From the NCBI RefSeq assembly GCF_001942465.1, contig NZ_MKJY01000377.1, positions 1 through 50,459 of the forward strand: DNA of 50,459 bases, given 5' to 3'. The translations under genes and the position numbers were made by a program. Positions 35,268 through 45,965 of this stretch are shown piece by piece; position 1 is the first letter of the stretch, and each line of letters begins with the position of its first letter. The stretch is from Actinomadura sp. CNU-125. Its GTDB lineage: Bacteria; Actinomycetota; Actinomycetes; Streptosporangiales; Streptosporangiaceae. The notes beneath the pieces are model-generated. The model did no database searches and was not told the origin of the DNA. It worked only from the letters and a program-made list of their open reading frames with translations.

Positions 35268-36472
35268 CCCGTCCCGTTCCCGGCTTCCTCTGGGGCGCGG
35301 CCACGGCCCCGCACCAGGTGGAGGGCAACAACGTCAACAGCGACTGGTGGGTGCGCGAGGAGCGCGTGCCCGGGATGGAGCGCAGCGGCGACGCCTGCGA
35401 CAGCTACCACCGGTACGCCGAGGACATGCGGCTGCTCGCCGACGCGGGCCTGAACTGCTACCGGTTCGGCGTCGAGTGGGCGCGGATCGAGCCGAGCCCC
35501 GGCCGGTTCTCCCGCGCGGAACTCGCGCACTACCGCCGGATGATCGACACCGCGCTCGGCCTGGGGCTGGCGCCGGTCGTCACCCTGCACCACTTCACGC
35601 ACCCGCGCTGGTTCGCCGAGGAGGGCGGCTGGACGGGCGACGCGGGCATCGAGCGGTTCGCGGCGTACGTGCGCGCGGTGTGCGGCATCCTCGACGGCGT
35701 CGAGTGGGTCTGCACGATCAACGAGCCGAACATGCTCGCCCTCATGGCCGGGGCCGCGCGCGCCGCGAAGGCGGCCGCCGCGACGGGCGACACGAAGAAG
35801 TGGATGAGCCCGACGGTCGAGGGCGCGGCGCGTCCCGTCCTGCCCGACCCGGACCCGGAGGTCGGGCGGCGGCTGGCCGACGCGCACCGCGCAGCCCGTG
35901 CCGTCCTGGCGGAACGCACGGACGCGAAGGTCGGGTGGACGGTCGCGAACCAGGCGCTCACCGCGACGCCGGGGAACGAGGAGCGGCTCCGCGAGATCCG
36001 GTACGTGCGCGAGGACCTGTACCTGGAGGCGGCGCGCGGCGACGACTTCGTCGGCGTCCAGTCGTACTCCGGCCAGTCCGTGGACGAGAACGGCATCGTC
36101 CCCCATCCGCAGGGCCCGGACACCACGCTGACGGGCAACGCGTACCGGCCGGACGCGCCTGGCATCGCCGTCCGGCACACGTGGGACGTGACGGGCGGCG
36201 TGCCGGTCGTCGTCACCGAGAACGGCATCGCGACCGCCGACGACGGGCGCCGCGTCGCCTACACCGCCGAGGCCCTCCGGCACCTGTTCGCCGCGGTCGA
36301 CGACGGCGTCGACGTGCGCGGCTACATCCACTGGAGCGCGCTCGACAACTTCGAGTGGGGGCACTGGGGACCGACGTTCGGGCTGGTCGCGGTCGACCGG
36401 GAGACGTTCGAGCGGCGCCCCAAGCCGAGCCTGGCCTGGCTCGGGGAAGTCGCCCGGCGCGGACGCCCGTGA
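35264..36472 (+). CDS. GH1 beta-glucosidase/beta-glycosidase
   Basis: A 402-residue, cytoplasmic (no signal peptide) family-1 glycoside hydrolase. The N-terminal signature FLWGAATAPHQVEGNN is clear. The acid/base Glu154 is in TINEPN, the nucleophile Glu319 in VVTENGI, and the C-terminal WSALDNFEWGHWG is characteristic. It hydrolyses beta-glucosides or related beta-glycosides after import. At 402 residues it is shorter than the usual 440-480, implying trimmed loops around the active site. It is coupled to the transporter ATPase and to the MFS gene by 4-base overlaps. Confidence 0.93.
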   Translation: MTRPVPGFLWGAATAPHQVEGNNVNSDWWVREERVPGMERSGDACDSYHRYAEDMRLLADAGLNCYRFGVEWARIEPSPGRFSRAELAHYRRMIDTALGLGLAPVVTLHHFTHPRWFAEEGGWTGDAGIERFAAYVRAVCGILDGVEWVCTINEPNMLALMAGAARAAKAAAATGDTKKWMSPTVEGAARPVLPDPDPEVGRRLADAHRAARAVLAERTDAKVGWTVANQALTATPGNEERLREIRYVREDLYLEAARGDDFVGVQSYSGQSVDENGIVPHPQGPDTTLTGNAYRPDAPGIAVRHTWDVTGGVPVVVTENGIATADDGRRVAYTAEALRHLFAAVDDGVDVRGYIHWSALDNFEWGHWGPTFGLVAVDRETFERRPKPSLAWLGEVARRGRP

Positions 36473-37740
36473 CACCGGACCCCCACCCGTCCGAGACCGG
36501 CGCGGCGAGCCGCGCCCCGGTCGGGCGCGCCTTCGTCGTCCTGCTGCTGACGGCGAACTTCGGCCTGTCGATGGCCCTCATCGTGCCGATGGCCTACTCG
36601 CTGGCGCTGCGCGTCGACCGGCTGGCGCCGGGCCGGGAGGAGACCCTCGGGTACATCCTCGGGTTCGGGTCGGTGCTCGCGCTGGTGTCCGGCCCGATCG
36701 TGGGGACGCTCAGCGACCGGACCCGGTCGCGGCTCGGCCGCCGCGCCCCGTACCTGCTGGGCGGCGCGGCGCTCGGCATGGCCGCCGTCCCGGTGATGGC
36801 GGCGGCGCCGGACGTCGTCGTGCTGGGCCTCGGCTGGGGCATGGCGAGCCTCGGGTGGGGCACGGCGCTGGGCGCGCTGGGGAACGTGCAGGCCGACCGG
36901 GTCCCGCACCGGCTGCGCGGGAAGGTCGCCGGGCTGTCGGGGTTCACGATGCAGGTCGCGCCCATCGCGGGCGTCCTCATGGTGGGCGCCGTGAGCGGCA
37001 GCGGCCTGCTGGTGTTCCTGCTGCCGGGCGCGGCCGGGGCCGCCCTGCTGGTGCCGTTCCTGCTGTTCGCCCGCGAACCGGACGGGCGGACGCTCGCCGT
37101 CCCCGATCGGCTCGGCGCGGCGGGCCTGCTCCGCTCGTACCTGTTCTCGCCGCGCGCGCATCCGGACTTCGCGTGGAACTGGCTGGGCCGCTTCGCGTTC
37201 TTCTTCGGCCAGTCGTCCAGCACGACGTACCTGACGTTCCTCATCGCGCAGCGGCTCGGGATCCCGCTCGCCGACGTCGCCGGGATCGTCGCGATCACCG
37301 GCGGGATCGGCGTCGTCACGACGACGGCGGCGGCGATCGGCGGCGGGTATCTGTCGGACCGGCTGGGACGCCGCCGCCCGTTCGTCTTCGCGGGCGCCGC
37401 GGTCTTCGCGGCGGGCGGGTTCGTCCTGGCGTTCGCGGGAAGCCTGCCGGTGCTGCTCGCCGGGTCCGCGCTGACGACCCTCGGCATCGCGCTGTTCACG
37501 GCGGTCGACCAGGCCATCGTCCTAGACGTGCTGCCGGAGCGGGACACCGCGGCGGGCCGCCACATGGCGATCAACGCGTTCTCGCAGAAGGTCCCCGGCG
37601 CGCTGGCGCCGCTCACCGCGCCGCCGCTGCTCGCGATCGGCGCGGGCACCGGCGCGAACTACACCCCGCTGTACGCGGTGTCCGCGCTCCTCGCCCTGCT
37701 GGGCGGCTCGATCATCCTCTGGCGGGTACGGGAGGCGCGC
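36469..37740 (+). CDS. MFS transporter (sugar/glycoside type); stop codon not seen
   Basis: About 424 conserved residues with 12 predicted transmembrane segments and the loop motifs GTLSDRTRSRLGRRAPYLLGG and GGYLSDRLGRRRPFVFAG. The conserved protein ends near GGSIILWRVREAR (37740), but no stop triplet exists in any frame from there to the GH3 start. Formally the frame runs on to 38325, inside GH3. A lost or miscalled base just after 37740 is the simplest explanation. GTG 36469 overlaps the GH1 stop (GTGA). It may export or import a mono- or disaccharide released by the enzymes. Confidence 0.85.
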
Positions 37741-37753
37741 GACGACAACCCGC

Positions 37754-37767
37754 GGCAACCCGTTGCC
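37754..37767. promoter_or_regulatory. LacI-type operator GGCAACCCGTTGCC inside the operon
   Basis: A perfect 14-bp palindrome, identical to the one at 48648-48661, lies 114 bases before the GH3 start and just after the conserved MFS end. It suggests an internal promoter or a roadblock site that gives the glycosidase half of the operon separate control. Confidence 0.7.
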
Positions 37768-37880
37768 CCGCCCGCGCCGTCCCGCCGACGATTCCCATCG
37801 GCCGCGCCCGCCGGCGCGCCCGCCGACGCACCGGCCCCGCCGCGAGGAACCCGAACGGCCCCGAGAGAGGACGTACGACT

Positions 37881-40158
37881 GTGCCACCCCCCGAACTGGA
37901 CGGGCTGCCGCTGGAGCGGAAGGCCGCGCTGCTGTCCGGCCGGAGCTGCACGCGCACCGAGGCGATCGACGAGGCGGGCCTGCCCTCGATCGCGCTGCTC
38001 GACGGGCCGAACGGGCTCCGCCGTCCCGGCGATTCGAGCGAGCACATCGATCCGCGCCGCAGCCTGCCCGCGACGTGCTTCCCGCCCGCGGTGGCGGTCG
38101 CGTCGAGCTGGGACGTGGGGGTCGCGGCGCGCGTCGGCGCGGCGATCGGGCGGGAGGCGCGCGCCGCCGGGACGGCCGTGTCGCTCGGGCCGGGCGTCAA
38201 CATCAAGCGGTCGCCGCTGTGCGGCCGCAACTTCGAGTACTACTCGGAGGATCCGCTGCTCGCGGGCGTCCTGGCGGCCGCGCACGTCCGGGCGCTGCAG
38301 GAGCGGGGGCCGGGCGCGTCGGTGAAGCACTTCGCCGCGAACAACCAGGAGACGGGCCGCAAGAGCGTGAGCGCGGACGTGGACGAGCGCACCCTGCGGG
38401 AGATCTATCTCGCCGCGTTCGAACGCGTGGTGCGGGAGGCGGACCCGGCGACCGTGATGGCGTCCTACAACCGGATCAACGGCGTGCACGCCTGCGAGAA
38501 CCGGTGGCTGCTCACCGAGGTGCTGCGGGACGAATGGGGGTTCACCGGCGCGGTGATCTCCGACTGGGGCGCCGTCGGCGACCGGGCGGCGGCGCTGGCC
38601 GCCGGGCTCGACCTGTCGATGCCGGGCCCGGACCCGGACGGCGACGCGGAGATCGTCGCGCCCGTCCGGTCGGCGCGCTGGACCCGGCGGTCGTCGACCG
38701 GGCCGCCGCGCGGGTCGCCGCGCTGGTCCGGCGGTCCGGCCCCGCGGCGGACGGCGGCGAGCTGCCCGCCTCGATGCTGGACGAGCACCACGAGCTGGCC
38801 GTCGAGCTGGCCGCGGAGTCGGCGGTGCTGCTCCGCAACGAACGGGGCGTGCTGCCGCTCGACGGCGTCCGGAGCATCGCGGTGATCGGCGAGTTCGCGG
38901 TGGCGCCGCGGTTCCAGGGCGGCGGCAGCGCGACGTCCGGGCGGCGCGCGTCGACGCCGCGCTGGACGCGATGCGGACGCTCGCCGCCGACCGGGACGCG
39001 ATGGTCGCGTACGCGCCCGGGTTCTCGCTGGACGGCGACGCCGACGGCGACGGCGATCCGGCGGCGCTGCGCGAGGAGGCGGTGCGGGTCGCGCGGACGG
39101 CCGAGGTCGCGGTCGTGTTCGCCGGGCTGCCCGAGTCCGCGGAGTGGGAGGGCACCGACCGCGAGTCGCTGGCGCTGCCGGACGAGCAGGTCGCGCTCGT
39201 CCGCGCGGTCGCCGCGGCGGCCGGACGCACCGTGGTCGTGCTGTCGAACGGCGCGGTCGTCTCCCTGGAGGGCTGGCACGACGAGGTCGACGCGATCGTC
39301 GAGGGGTGGCTGCTCGGGCAGGGCGGCGGGCGCGCGATCGCCGACGTCCTGTTCGGGGCGGCGAACCCGTCCGGACGGCTCGCGGAGACCGTCCCGCTGC
39401 GGCTCCAGGACCACCCGAGCTTCCTGAACTTCCCGGGCGAGCAGGATCACGTCAGGTACGGGGAGGGCGTGCTCGTGGGGTACCGGTACTTCGCGACGGC
39501 CGAGGTCCCGGTCAGGTACCCGTTCGGGCACGGGCTCTCCTACACCTCGTTCGAGACGCGCGATCTGCGCGCCGTCCCCACGGGCCCGGACACGGTGGAC
39601 GTCTCGGTCACCGTGGCCAACACCGGCGCCCGCACGGGCAAGCACGTCGTGCAGGTGTACGTGGCCACCGGCGCGGGCCCCGTCCGGCGGCCCGTCCGGG
39701 AGCTGCGGGCGTTCACGAAGGTCGAGCTGCGGCCCGGCGAGTCGACGACCGTGGAGTTCGCGCTGGACCGCCGCGCGTTCGCGTACTACGACGTCGTCCT
39801 AGGCGGGTGGGCCGTCGCGCCCGGCGCGTACACGGTGCAGATCGGGGAGAACGCGTCGGCCGTCGTCGCGGAGGCCGCGGTGACGCTCGCGGGCGACGAG
39901 GCCGATCTTCCGCTGTCGCTCGACTCGTCGCTGGACGACTGGCTCACCCATCCCGCCGTGGGCCCGGACGTCGTCCGGGAGCTGGCGGCGGGGCGGAGCG
40001 AGGAGACGATACGGCAGGGGATGCGGACGCCCGAGTTCCGGATGATGTCCTCGATGCCGATCCGCAAGTTCGCCAAGTACCACGCCCGCGACCTGACCGC
40101 CGGGACGCTGGAACGGCTGCTGGAACGCCACGGGCTCGCCGGGAGCGGCCGTGAGTGA
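37881..40158 (+). CDS. GH3 beta-glucosidase-type glycoside hydrolase (two frameshifts)
   Basis: About 760 residues read through three frames. Part 1 (from GTG 37881, GAGAGAGG upstream) holds the barrel, with VSLGPGVNIKRSPLCGRNFEYYSEDP, KHFAANNQE and the catalytic nucleophile Asp in AVISDWGAVGD. It shifts at about 38661-38675 to VGALDPAVVDRAAARVAALV and the alpha/beta sandwich (ESAVLLRNERGVLPL, VIGEFAVAPRFQGGGS). It shifts again at about 38931-38945 to RVDAALDAMRTLAADRD, FGHGLSYTSF and the fibronectin-III domain. Each break fits one lost base. It probably removes terminal beta-glucosyl or related units. The stop overlaps the GH78 start by 8 bases. Confidence 0.86.
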
Positions 40159-42663
40159 ACCGGACGGACGGGCCGCGACCGCGGGGTTCGTCGCCGCGCC
40201 CTTCTCCCCCGCCCCCGGAACCGCCGCCCCCTACTTCCGGCGCGAGTTCACCGTGGACCGGACGCCCGACCGGGCGACGCTGCACGTGACGGCGCTCGGC
40301 GTCGTCGAACCGCACCTGAACGGGACGCGCGTCGGCGACGAGGTCCTCGCGCCCGGCTGGACCTCCTACCGGCACCGCGTCCCCGTCTCCGGCCACGACG
40401 TCACCGCCCTGATCCGGCCCGGCGCGAACGCGCTGGGCGCCGTCGTCGGCGAGGGCTGGGCCGCCGGACGGCTCGGCTGGAGCGCGAACGGGAAGCCCGA
40501 CCGGCACCACTACACCGACCGGCCCGCCGTCTACCTGCGGCTGGAGCTGTCCTACGGCGACCGGACCGAGGTCGTCGGGACGGACGGGTCGTTCACCTGC
40601 GCCACCGGTGCGGTCCTCGCGCACGGCCTCTACGACGGCGAGACCCACGACGCGCGGCTGGAACCGGACGGCTGGGACCGCCCCGGCTTCGACGACGCGT
40701 CCTGGTCCCCGGCGGTGCCGTTCGACTGGGACGAGCGCGCCCTGGTCCCCCGGACGGCCCCGCCGATCCGCCGGATCGAGGAGCTCGCGCCGGTCGCCGT
40801 CACGACGAGCCCGTCCGGCGCGACGATCGTCGACTTCGGGCAGAACATCGCCGGCCGGATCCGGCTCACCGTCACCGGCGAAGCGGGACGCACCGTGACG
40901 CTCCGGCACGCCGAAACGCTCACCCCCGACGGCGAACTCGACGTCCGGTCGCTGCGTTCCGCACAAGCCACGGACCGCTACACGCCGCGCGGCGGCGGGG
41001 AGCCGGAGACGTGGGAGCCCCGCTTCACCGTGCACGGCTTCCGGTACGCGGAGGTCGACGGGCCGTTCGACGAGGTCACCGCCGTCGTCGTGCACAGCGA
41101 CATGCCCCGCACGGGCCGGTTCGAGACGTCGAACGACCTGCTCGACCGGCTGCACGCCAACACCGTGTGGTCGATGCGGGGGAACTTCGTCGGCCTGCCG
41201 ACCGACTGCCCGCAGCGCGACGAGCGCATGGGCTGGACGGGCGACATCAACGCCTTCGCGCCGACCGCCGCGTTCCTCTACGACGTGCGCGGGGTGCTCG
41301 GCTCCTGGCTCGACGACCTCGCGGCCGAGCAGCGGGAACGGGGCGTGGTGCCGTTCACCGTCCCGGACGTGCTCCCGCACCCGTCGTCCCCGACGGCGCT
41401 GTGGGGCGACGTCGCAGTCGGGCTCCCGTGGACGCTCTACCGGGCGTACGGCGACCTCGCGATCCTGCGCCGCGCCTACGGCTCGATGACGGCGTTCGTC
41501 CGGGACGTCGAGGCCCGGCTGGACGGCGACGGGCTGTGGAGCGGCGGGTTCCAGTTCGGCGACTGGCTCGACCCGGACGCGCCGCCCGACGACTCCGCGG
41601 GCGCGAAGACCGACCGGTTCCTGGTCGCGAACGCCTACCTGTGCAGGACGGCCCGGCAGATGGCGGAGACCGCGCGGCTCCTCGGCGAGGACGCCGACGC
41701 CGCCCGCTTCGCCGCGCTGCACGAGCGGGTGCGGGCGGCGTTCCGCCGCGAGTACGTCAGCCCGAACGGGCGGGTGACCGGCGAGACCGTCACCGCGTAC
41801 GCGCTGGCCATCGTGTTCGACGTCCTCGATCCCGCACAGGAGGAGCGGGCCGGGAACCGGCTCGCCGAACTCGTCGCGGGCGCCGGGTACACGATCTCGA
41901 CCGGGTTCGCGGGGACCCCGCACGTCCTGCCCGCGCTCACCCGGACCGGTCACCTGGACGACGCCTACCGGCTGCTCCTCCAGACCGCGTGCCCGTCGTG
42001 GCTGTACCCGATCACGATGGCGCGACGACCGTGTGGGAGCGGTGGGACGCGGTCCGGCCGGACGGCACGCTCAACCCGTCCACGATGTGCTCGCTCAACC
42101 ACTACGCCTTCGGCGCGGTGGCCGAATGGCTGCACACGACCGTGGGCGGCCTGACCCCGGTCGAACCCGGCTACCGGACGATGCGCATCGCGCCGCGTCC
42201 GGGCGGCGGGCTCACCCGCGCCGCGCTCGCGCACCGCACCCCGCACGGCGAGGTGCGGGTGGCCTGGCGCGTCGCCGGCGGCCGGATGACGGTCGAGGCG
42301 ACCGTCCCGGACGGCGCCGCGGCGACGGTCGTCCTGCCCCACCATCCGGACGGCCTGGTGACCGAGGTCGCGGGCGGCGAGCACGCCTGGTCGTACGAGC
42401 CGCCCGCGGGGAGCCTGCCGAGTGCGGGCCACGACCTGGACACGCCGCTGCGGGCGCTGCTCGCCGACCGGGCGGTCCGGGCGGCCCTGGAGGCGGCGTT
42501 CGCCCGGCACTTCCCCGACGTCCCCTTCAAGCAGATCGCCCGGCGGCTCGGGGACGAGCCGCTGCGGACCGTCCTGGACAGGATCCCCGACGCGGCGGGC
42601 GACGCGAGGGCCGACCTCGCCGCCGCCGCGCTCGGCACGCGATGGGAGCAGCGCCAATGTTGA
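40151..42663 (+). CDS. GH78 alpha-L-rhamnosidase (frameshifted)
   Basis: About 838 residues with the family's beta-domains (FRREFTVDRTPDRATLHVTALGVVEPHLNG, DFGQNIAGRIRL) and the (alpha/alpha)6 barrel carrying the catalytic region NFVGLPTDCPQRDERMGWTGD. It breaks at 42019-42021 where ATGGCG should be ATGGGCG; with the G restored it reads PITMGATTVWERWDAVRPDGTLNP, a hallmark of GH78, and continues to 42663. A C-terminal extension of about 70 residues (TPLRALLADRAVRAALEAAF ...) is unusual and has no signal. The enzyme removes terminal alpha-L-rhamnose from plant glycosides or rhamnogalacturonan fragments in the cytoplasm. Confidence 0.9.
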
Positions 42664-44453
42664 GACCACGATCGACCGCGACCCGCGAGAAGGTGAACCT
42701 GGACGGCGTGTGGCGGTTCGCCCTCGACGGCGCCGCCGGGCCCGAGCCGTGGAGCGGCCCGCTCGCCACGCGGCTGGAGGCGGCCGTCCCGGCGAGCTAC
42801 AACGACCTGTTCACCGACCCCGCGATCCGCGACCACGTGGGCCGGGTCTGGTACCAGCGGACGGTCCGCGTGCCGCGCGGCTGGACGAACGAGCGCGTCC
42901 TGCTGCGGGTCGACGCGGCCACCCACGAGGGGCGCGTCTACGTCGACGGCGCGCTCGTCGCCGAGCACGTCGGCGGGTACACGCCGTTCGAGGCCGACGT
43001 CACCGACCACGTGCGCGCCGGGGAGGAGTTCCGCCTCACGATCGGCGTGAACAACGAGCTGACGAACGTGACGATCCCGCCGGGCACGATCACCGTGTCG
43101 CGGAGCGGCCGCCGCGAGCAGCAGTACAAGCACGACTTCTACAACTACGCCGGGCTGTCCCGGTCGGTGTGGCTGCACTGCGTCCCGGCCGTGCACGTCA
43201 CGGACGTCACGATCACGACGGGCCTCGACGGCACGACCGGGACGGTCGGGTACGCGGTCGAGACGAACGCGCCCGCGCCCGTCCGGGTGCGGGCGCTCGA
43301 CGCGGACGGCGCCGAGGTCGCGGCGGCGCACGGCACGGACGGCGTCCTGCGGATCGACGGCGCGACGCCGTGGCGGCCGGGCGCCGCCTACCTGTACGAC
43401 CTGGTCGTGGAGGTCCTGGACGAGGACGGGGACGAGGACGGCGACGGGGTCCTGGACGTCTACCGGGAGCCGTTCGGCGTCCGGACGGTCGAGGTGCGCG
43501 GCACCGAGTTCCTGATCAACGGCGAGCCGTTCTACTTCACCGGGTTCGGCAAGCACGAGGACACGCCCGTGCGCGGCAAGGGCCACGACGACGCCTACCT
43601 CGTGCACGACTTCCAGCTCCTGGAGTGGATCGGCGCGAACTCGTTCCGCACCTCCCACTACCCGTACGCGGAGGAGGTGCTGGAGTTCGCCGACCGGCAC
43701 GGCATCGTCGTCGTCGACGAGACCGCGGCCGTCGGGCTGAACCTCGCCGTGCAGGGCGGGCTCACCGGACGTCCGCACGACCCAACCTGGGCGCCGGAGA
43801 CGTTCGGCGACGCCACCCGGGACGCCCACGCCCGGCACCTGCGGGAACTGATCGCCCGCGACAAGAACCACCCGAGCGTCGTCATGTGGTGCCTCGCCAA
43901 CGAGGCGTCGACGGCCGAGGAGGGCGCGCGCGAGTACTTCGAGCCGCTGGTCGGGTTGACGCGCGGGCTCGACCCGTCCCGTCCGATCACCTTCACCGCC
44001 TGGCTCGGCGCGACCGGCGGCAACGACCTCGTCGCCGACCTCTTCGACGTCGTCACCGTCAACCGGTACTACGGCTGGTACATCGCCAACGGCGACCTCG
44101 AAACGGCCGAGCGGTACCTGGAGGACGACCTGCGCGCCTGGATCGAGAAGTTCGGCAAACCGGTCATGATGGGCGAGTACGGCGCCGACACCCTGCCGGG
44201 CCTGCACTCGGTGTGGGACGTCCCCTGGACGGAGGAGTACCAGCGGGACTACTTCGAGATGAACCACCGGGTGTTCGACCGCTTCGACGCGTTCGTCGGC
44301 GAGCACGTGTGGAACTTCGCCGACTTCGCCACGTCCAACGGGATCCACCGCGTGGACGGCAACAAGAAGGGCGTGTTCACCCGCGACCGGCGGCCGAAGA
44401 GCGCCGCGCACGCCCTCCGGGCCCGCTGGCGGGACCTGAACGGGAGGCGATGA
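42657..44453 (+). CDS. GH2 beta-glucuronidase-like enzyme
   Basis: A 598-residue family-2 hydrolase close in length to E. coli UidA (about 600). The three domains are a jelly-roll (VNLDGVWRFALDG, GVNNELTNVTIPPG), an immunoglobulin-like sandwich, and a barrel with acid/base Glu416 (WCLANEAST) and nucleophile Glu507 (MMGEYGAD). The N-x-K motif that binds the glucuronate carboxylate in beta-glucuronidases is present as Asn569-Lys-Lys571, followed by GVFTRDRRPKSAAHALRARW, typical of that activity. It is intact, unlike its neighbours. ATG 42657 overlaps the GH78 stop by 7 bases. Product glucuronate would feed UxaC. Confidence 0.9.
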   Translation: MLRPRSTATREKVNLDGVWRFALDGAAGPEPWSGPLATRLEAAVPASYNDLFTDPAIRDHVGRVWYQRTVRVPRGWTNERVLLRVDAATHEGRVYVDGALVAEHVGGYTPFEADVTDHVRAGEEFRLTIGVNNELTNVTIPPGTITVSRSGRREQQYKHDFYNYAGLSRSVWLHCVPAVHVTDVTITTGLDGTTGTVGYAVETNAPAPVRVRALDADGAEVAAAHGTDGVLRIDGATPWRPGAAYLYDLVVEVLDEDGDEDGDGVLDVYREPFGVRTVEVRGTEFLINGEPFYFTGFGKHEDTPVRGKGHDDAYLVHDFQLLEWIGANSFRTSHYPYAEEVLEFADRHGIVVVDETAAVGLNLAVQGGLTGRPHDPTWAPETFGDATRDAHARHLRELIARDKNHPSVVMWCLANEASTAEEGAREYFEPLVGLTRGLDPSRPITFTAWLGATGGNDLVADLFDVVTVNRYYGWYIANGDLETAERYLEDDLRAWIEKFGKPVMMGEYGADTLPGLHSVWDVPWTEEYQRDYFEMNHRVFDRFDAFVGEHVWNFADFATSNGIHRVDGNKKGVFTRDRRPKSAAHALRARWRDLNGRR

Positions 44454-44455
44454 CG

Positions 44456-45300
44456 ATGCCGCCGACGCTCACCGGACGGGACGCGCGGGACGCCGACCGC
44501 GCGGGCCGGCTGCTGCGCACGCCCGGACGGCTCGCCGTCGCGTTCTCCGGCGGCGTGGACTCCTCGGTGCTGCTGGCGATCGCCGTCCGGGAGCTGGGCG
44601 CGGACCGGGTGCTCGCCGTGCTCGGCGTCTCGCCCAGCCTCGCGGCGGACGAGCGCGGCGCGGCGCACGAGGTCGCCGCGCACGTCGGCGCGGCCGTGGT
44701 GGAGGTCGAGACCCGCGAGGGCGACTCGCCCGCCTACCGCGCCAACGGCCCCGACCGGTGCTTCCACTGCAAGGACGAACTGTTCGTGCGGATCTCGGCG
44801 GACGTCGCGGCGGCGCACGGCGTCACCGCCGTCGCGTACGGGGAGAACGCCGACGACGCGCGCCGCCCGGACCGTCCGGGTTCCCGGGCCGCCGCCGGGC
44901 ACGGGGTGCTGCGGGCGCTCGCCGACGCGGGCCTCGGCAAGGCGGCCGTCCGCCGGATCGCGGCCGCGTTCGGCCTGCCGTCGCGGACAAGCCCGCCGCA
45001 CCGTGCCTGGCGTCCCGGATCCCGCACTTCGCGGAGGTCACCCCGGAGAAGCTGGCGCAGGTCGAGGAGGCGGAGCGGGCCTTGCGGCGGCTCGGGCTGC
45101 GCGACTGCCGGGTCCGGCACCACGGCGAGGTCGCCCGCGTCGAGGTGCCGGTCGAGGACATCGCGCGGCTGGCGGGCGAGCTGCGCGCGGACGCCCTCGC
45201 GGCGGTGCGGCGGGCCGGGTTCCGCATGGTCGCGGTCGACCTGGCCGGCATCCAGTCGGGCGCGTTCACGCTGCCGCTGGTGGAGGCGCGGCATGGCTGA
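44456..45300 (+). CDS. larE: LarE, sulfur transferase for nickel-pincer cofactor synthesis (frameshifted)
   Basis: An ATP-dependent PP-loop protein of about 281 residues. SGGVDSS (31-37) is the pyrophosphate loop and CFHCKDELF lies mid-protein. After one lost G at 44979-44982 the frame continues VADKPAAPCLASRIPHF, which holds the Cys that donates sulfur in sacrificial LarE proteins. LarE puts the two thiocarboxylate sulfurs on the pyridinium dicarboxylate mononucleotide made by LarB. ATG 44456 is better spaced from GGGAGG than ATG 44450, which overlaps the GH2 stop. It is followed by larB with an 8-base overlap. Confidence 0.9.
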
Positions 45301-45964
45301 CGGGTGGCGCCCGCCGGAGTCGTTCGCGCGGCTCGACCACGACCGGGCGGCGCGCCGCGGCTACCCGGAGGCGGTCTACTGCGAGGGGAAGACCCCCGAG
45401 CAGGTGCGCGCGATCGCCGCGCGGCGCCGCGACCGCTGCGACGGCGTCGCGCTGTTCGCGCACGCCGGGCCGGAACACGCGCGGGCGGTGGCGGCCGAAC
45501 TCCCGGACGCCCGCCACGAACCCGACGCGCGGCTGCTGGTGTGGCCGCCCGAGCCGCCCGAGCCGTCCGGCGGGCGCGTCGTGGTGCTCGCGGCGGCAGT
45601 CCGACCTGCCGGTGGCGCGCGAGGCCGAGCTGACCGCGCGCCACCTCGGGCGGCCGTGCGAGCTGGCCGTGGACGTGGGGGTCGCGGGGCCGCACCGCGT
45701 CCTCGCGCTGCTCGGCACGCTGACGCGCGGCCCGCGCGATCGTGGTGGCGGCGGGCATGGACGGGGCGCTGCCGAGCGTCGTCGCGGGCCTGGTGCCCGC
45801 GCCGGTCGTCGCGGTGCCGACGTCCGTCGGGTACGGCGCCGCGTTCGGCGGGGTGGCGCCGCTGCTGGCGATGCTCAACGCGTGCGCGCCGGGCGTCGCG
45901 GTGGTCAACATCGACAACGGCTACGGCGCCGGGCACCGCGGGCGCAGATCGCGCACCGCACTGA
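45293..45964 (+). CDS. larB: LarB, pyridinium carboxylase for nickel-pincer cofactor (several frameshifts)
   Basis: About 224 residues across at least three frames. The N-terminus ([31 protein letters not shown]) and the AIR-carboxylase-like core are typical of LarB. The core reads [80 protein letters not shown]. Breaks fall at about 45590-45601 and 45722-45735 (each net two lost bases or one extra) and probably 45935-45950, so the exact stop is uncertain; 45964 is used. LarB carboxylates and hydrolyses nicotinic acid adenine dinucleotide. It is convergent with larC. Confidence 0.82.
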   Translation: MADGWRPPESFARLDHDRAARRGYPEAVYCEGKTPEQVRAIAARRRDRCDGVALFAHAGPEHARAVAAELPDARHEPDARLLVWPPEPPEPSGGRVVVLAAAVRPAGGARGRADRAPPRAAVRAGRGRGGRGAAPRPRAARHADARPARSWWRRAWTGRCRASSRAWCPRRSSRCRRPSGTAPRSAGWRRCWRCSTRARRASRWSTSTTATAPGTAGADRAPH

Positions 45965-45965
45965 G

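Noticed and set aside
37741..38325. MFS-GH3 fusion protein or a long MFS cytoplasmic tail
   Set aside because: The continued MFS frame is out of phase with GH3 and gives Arg/Pro-rich sequence with no conserved features; GH3 has its own start and ribosome site.
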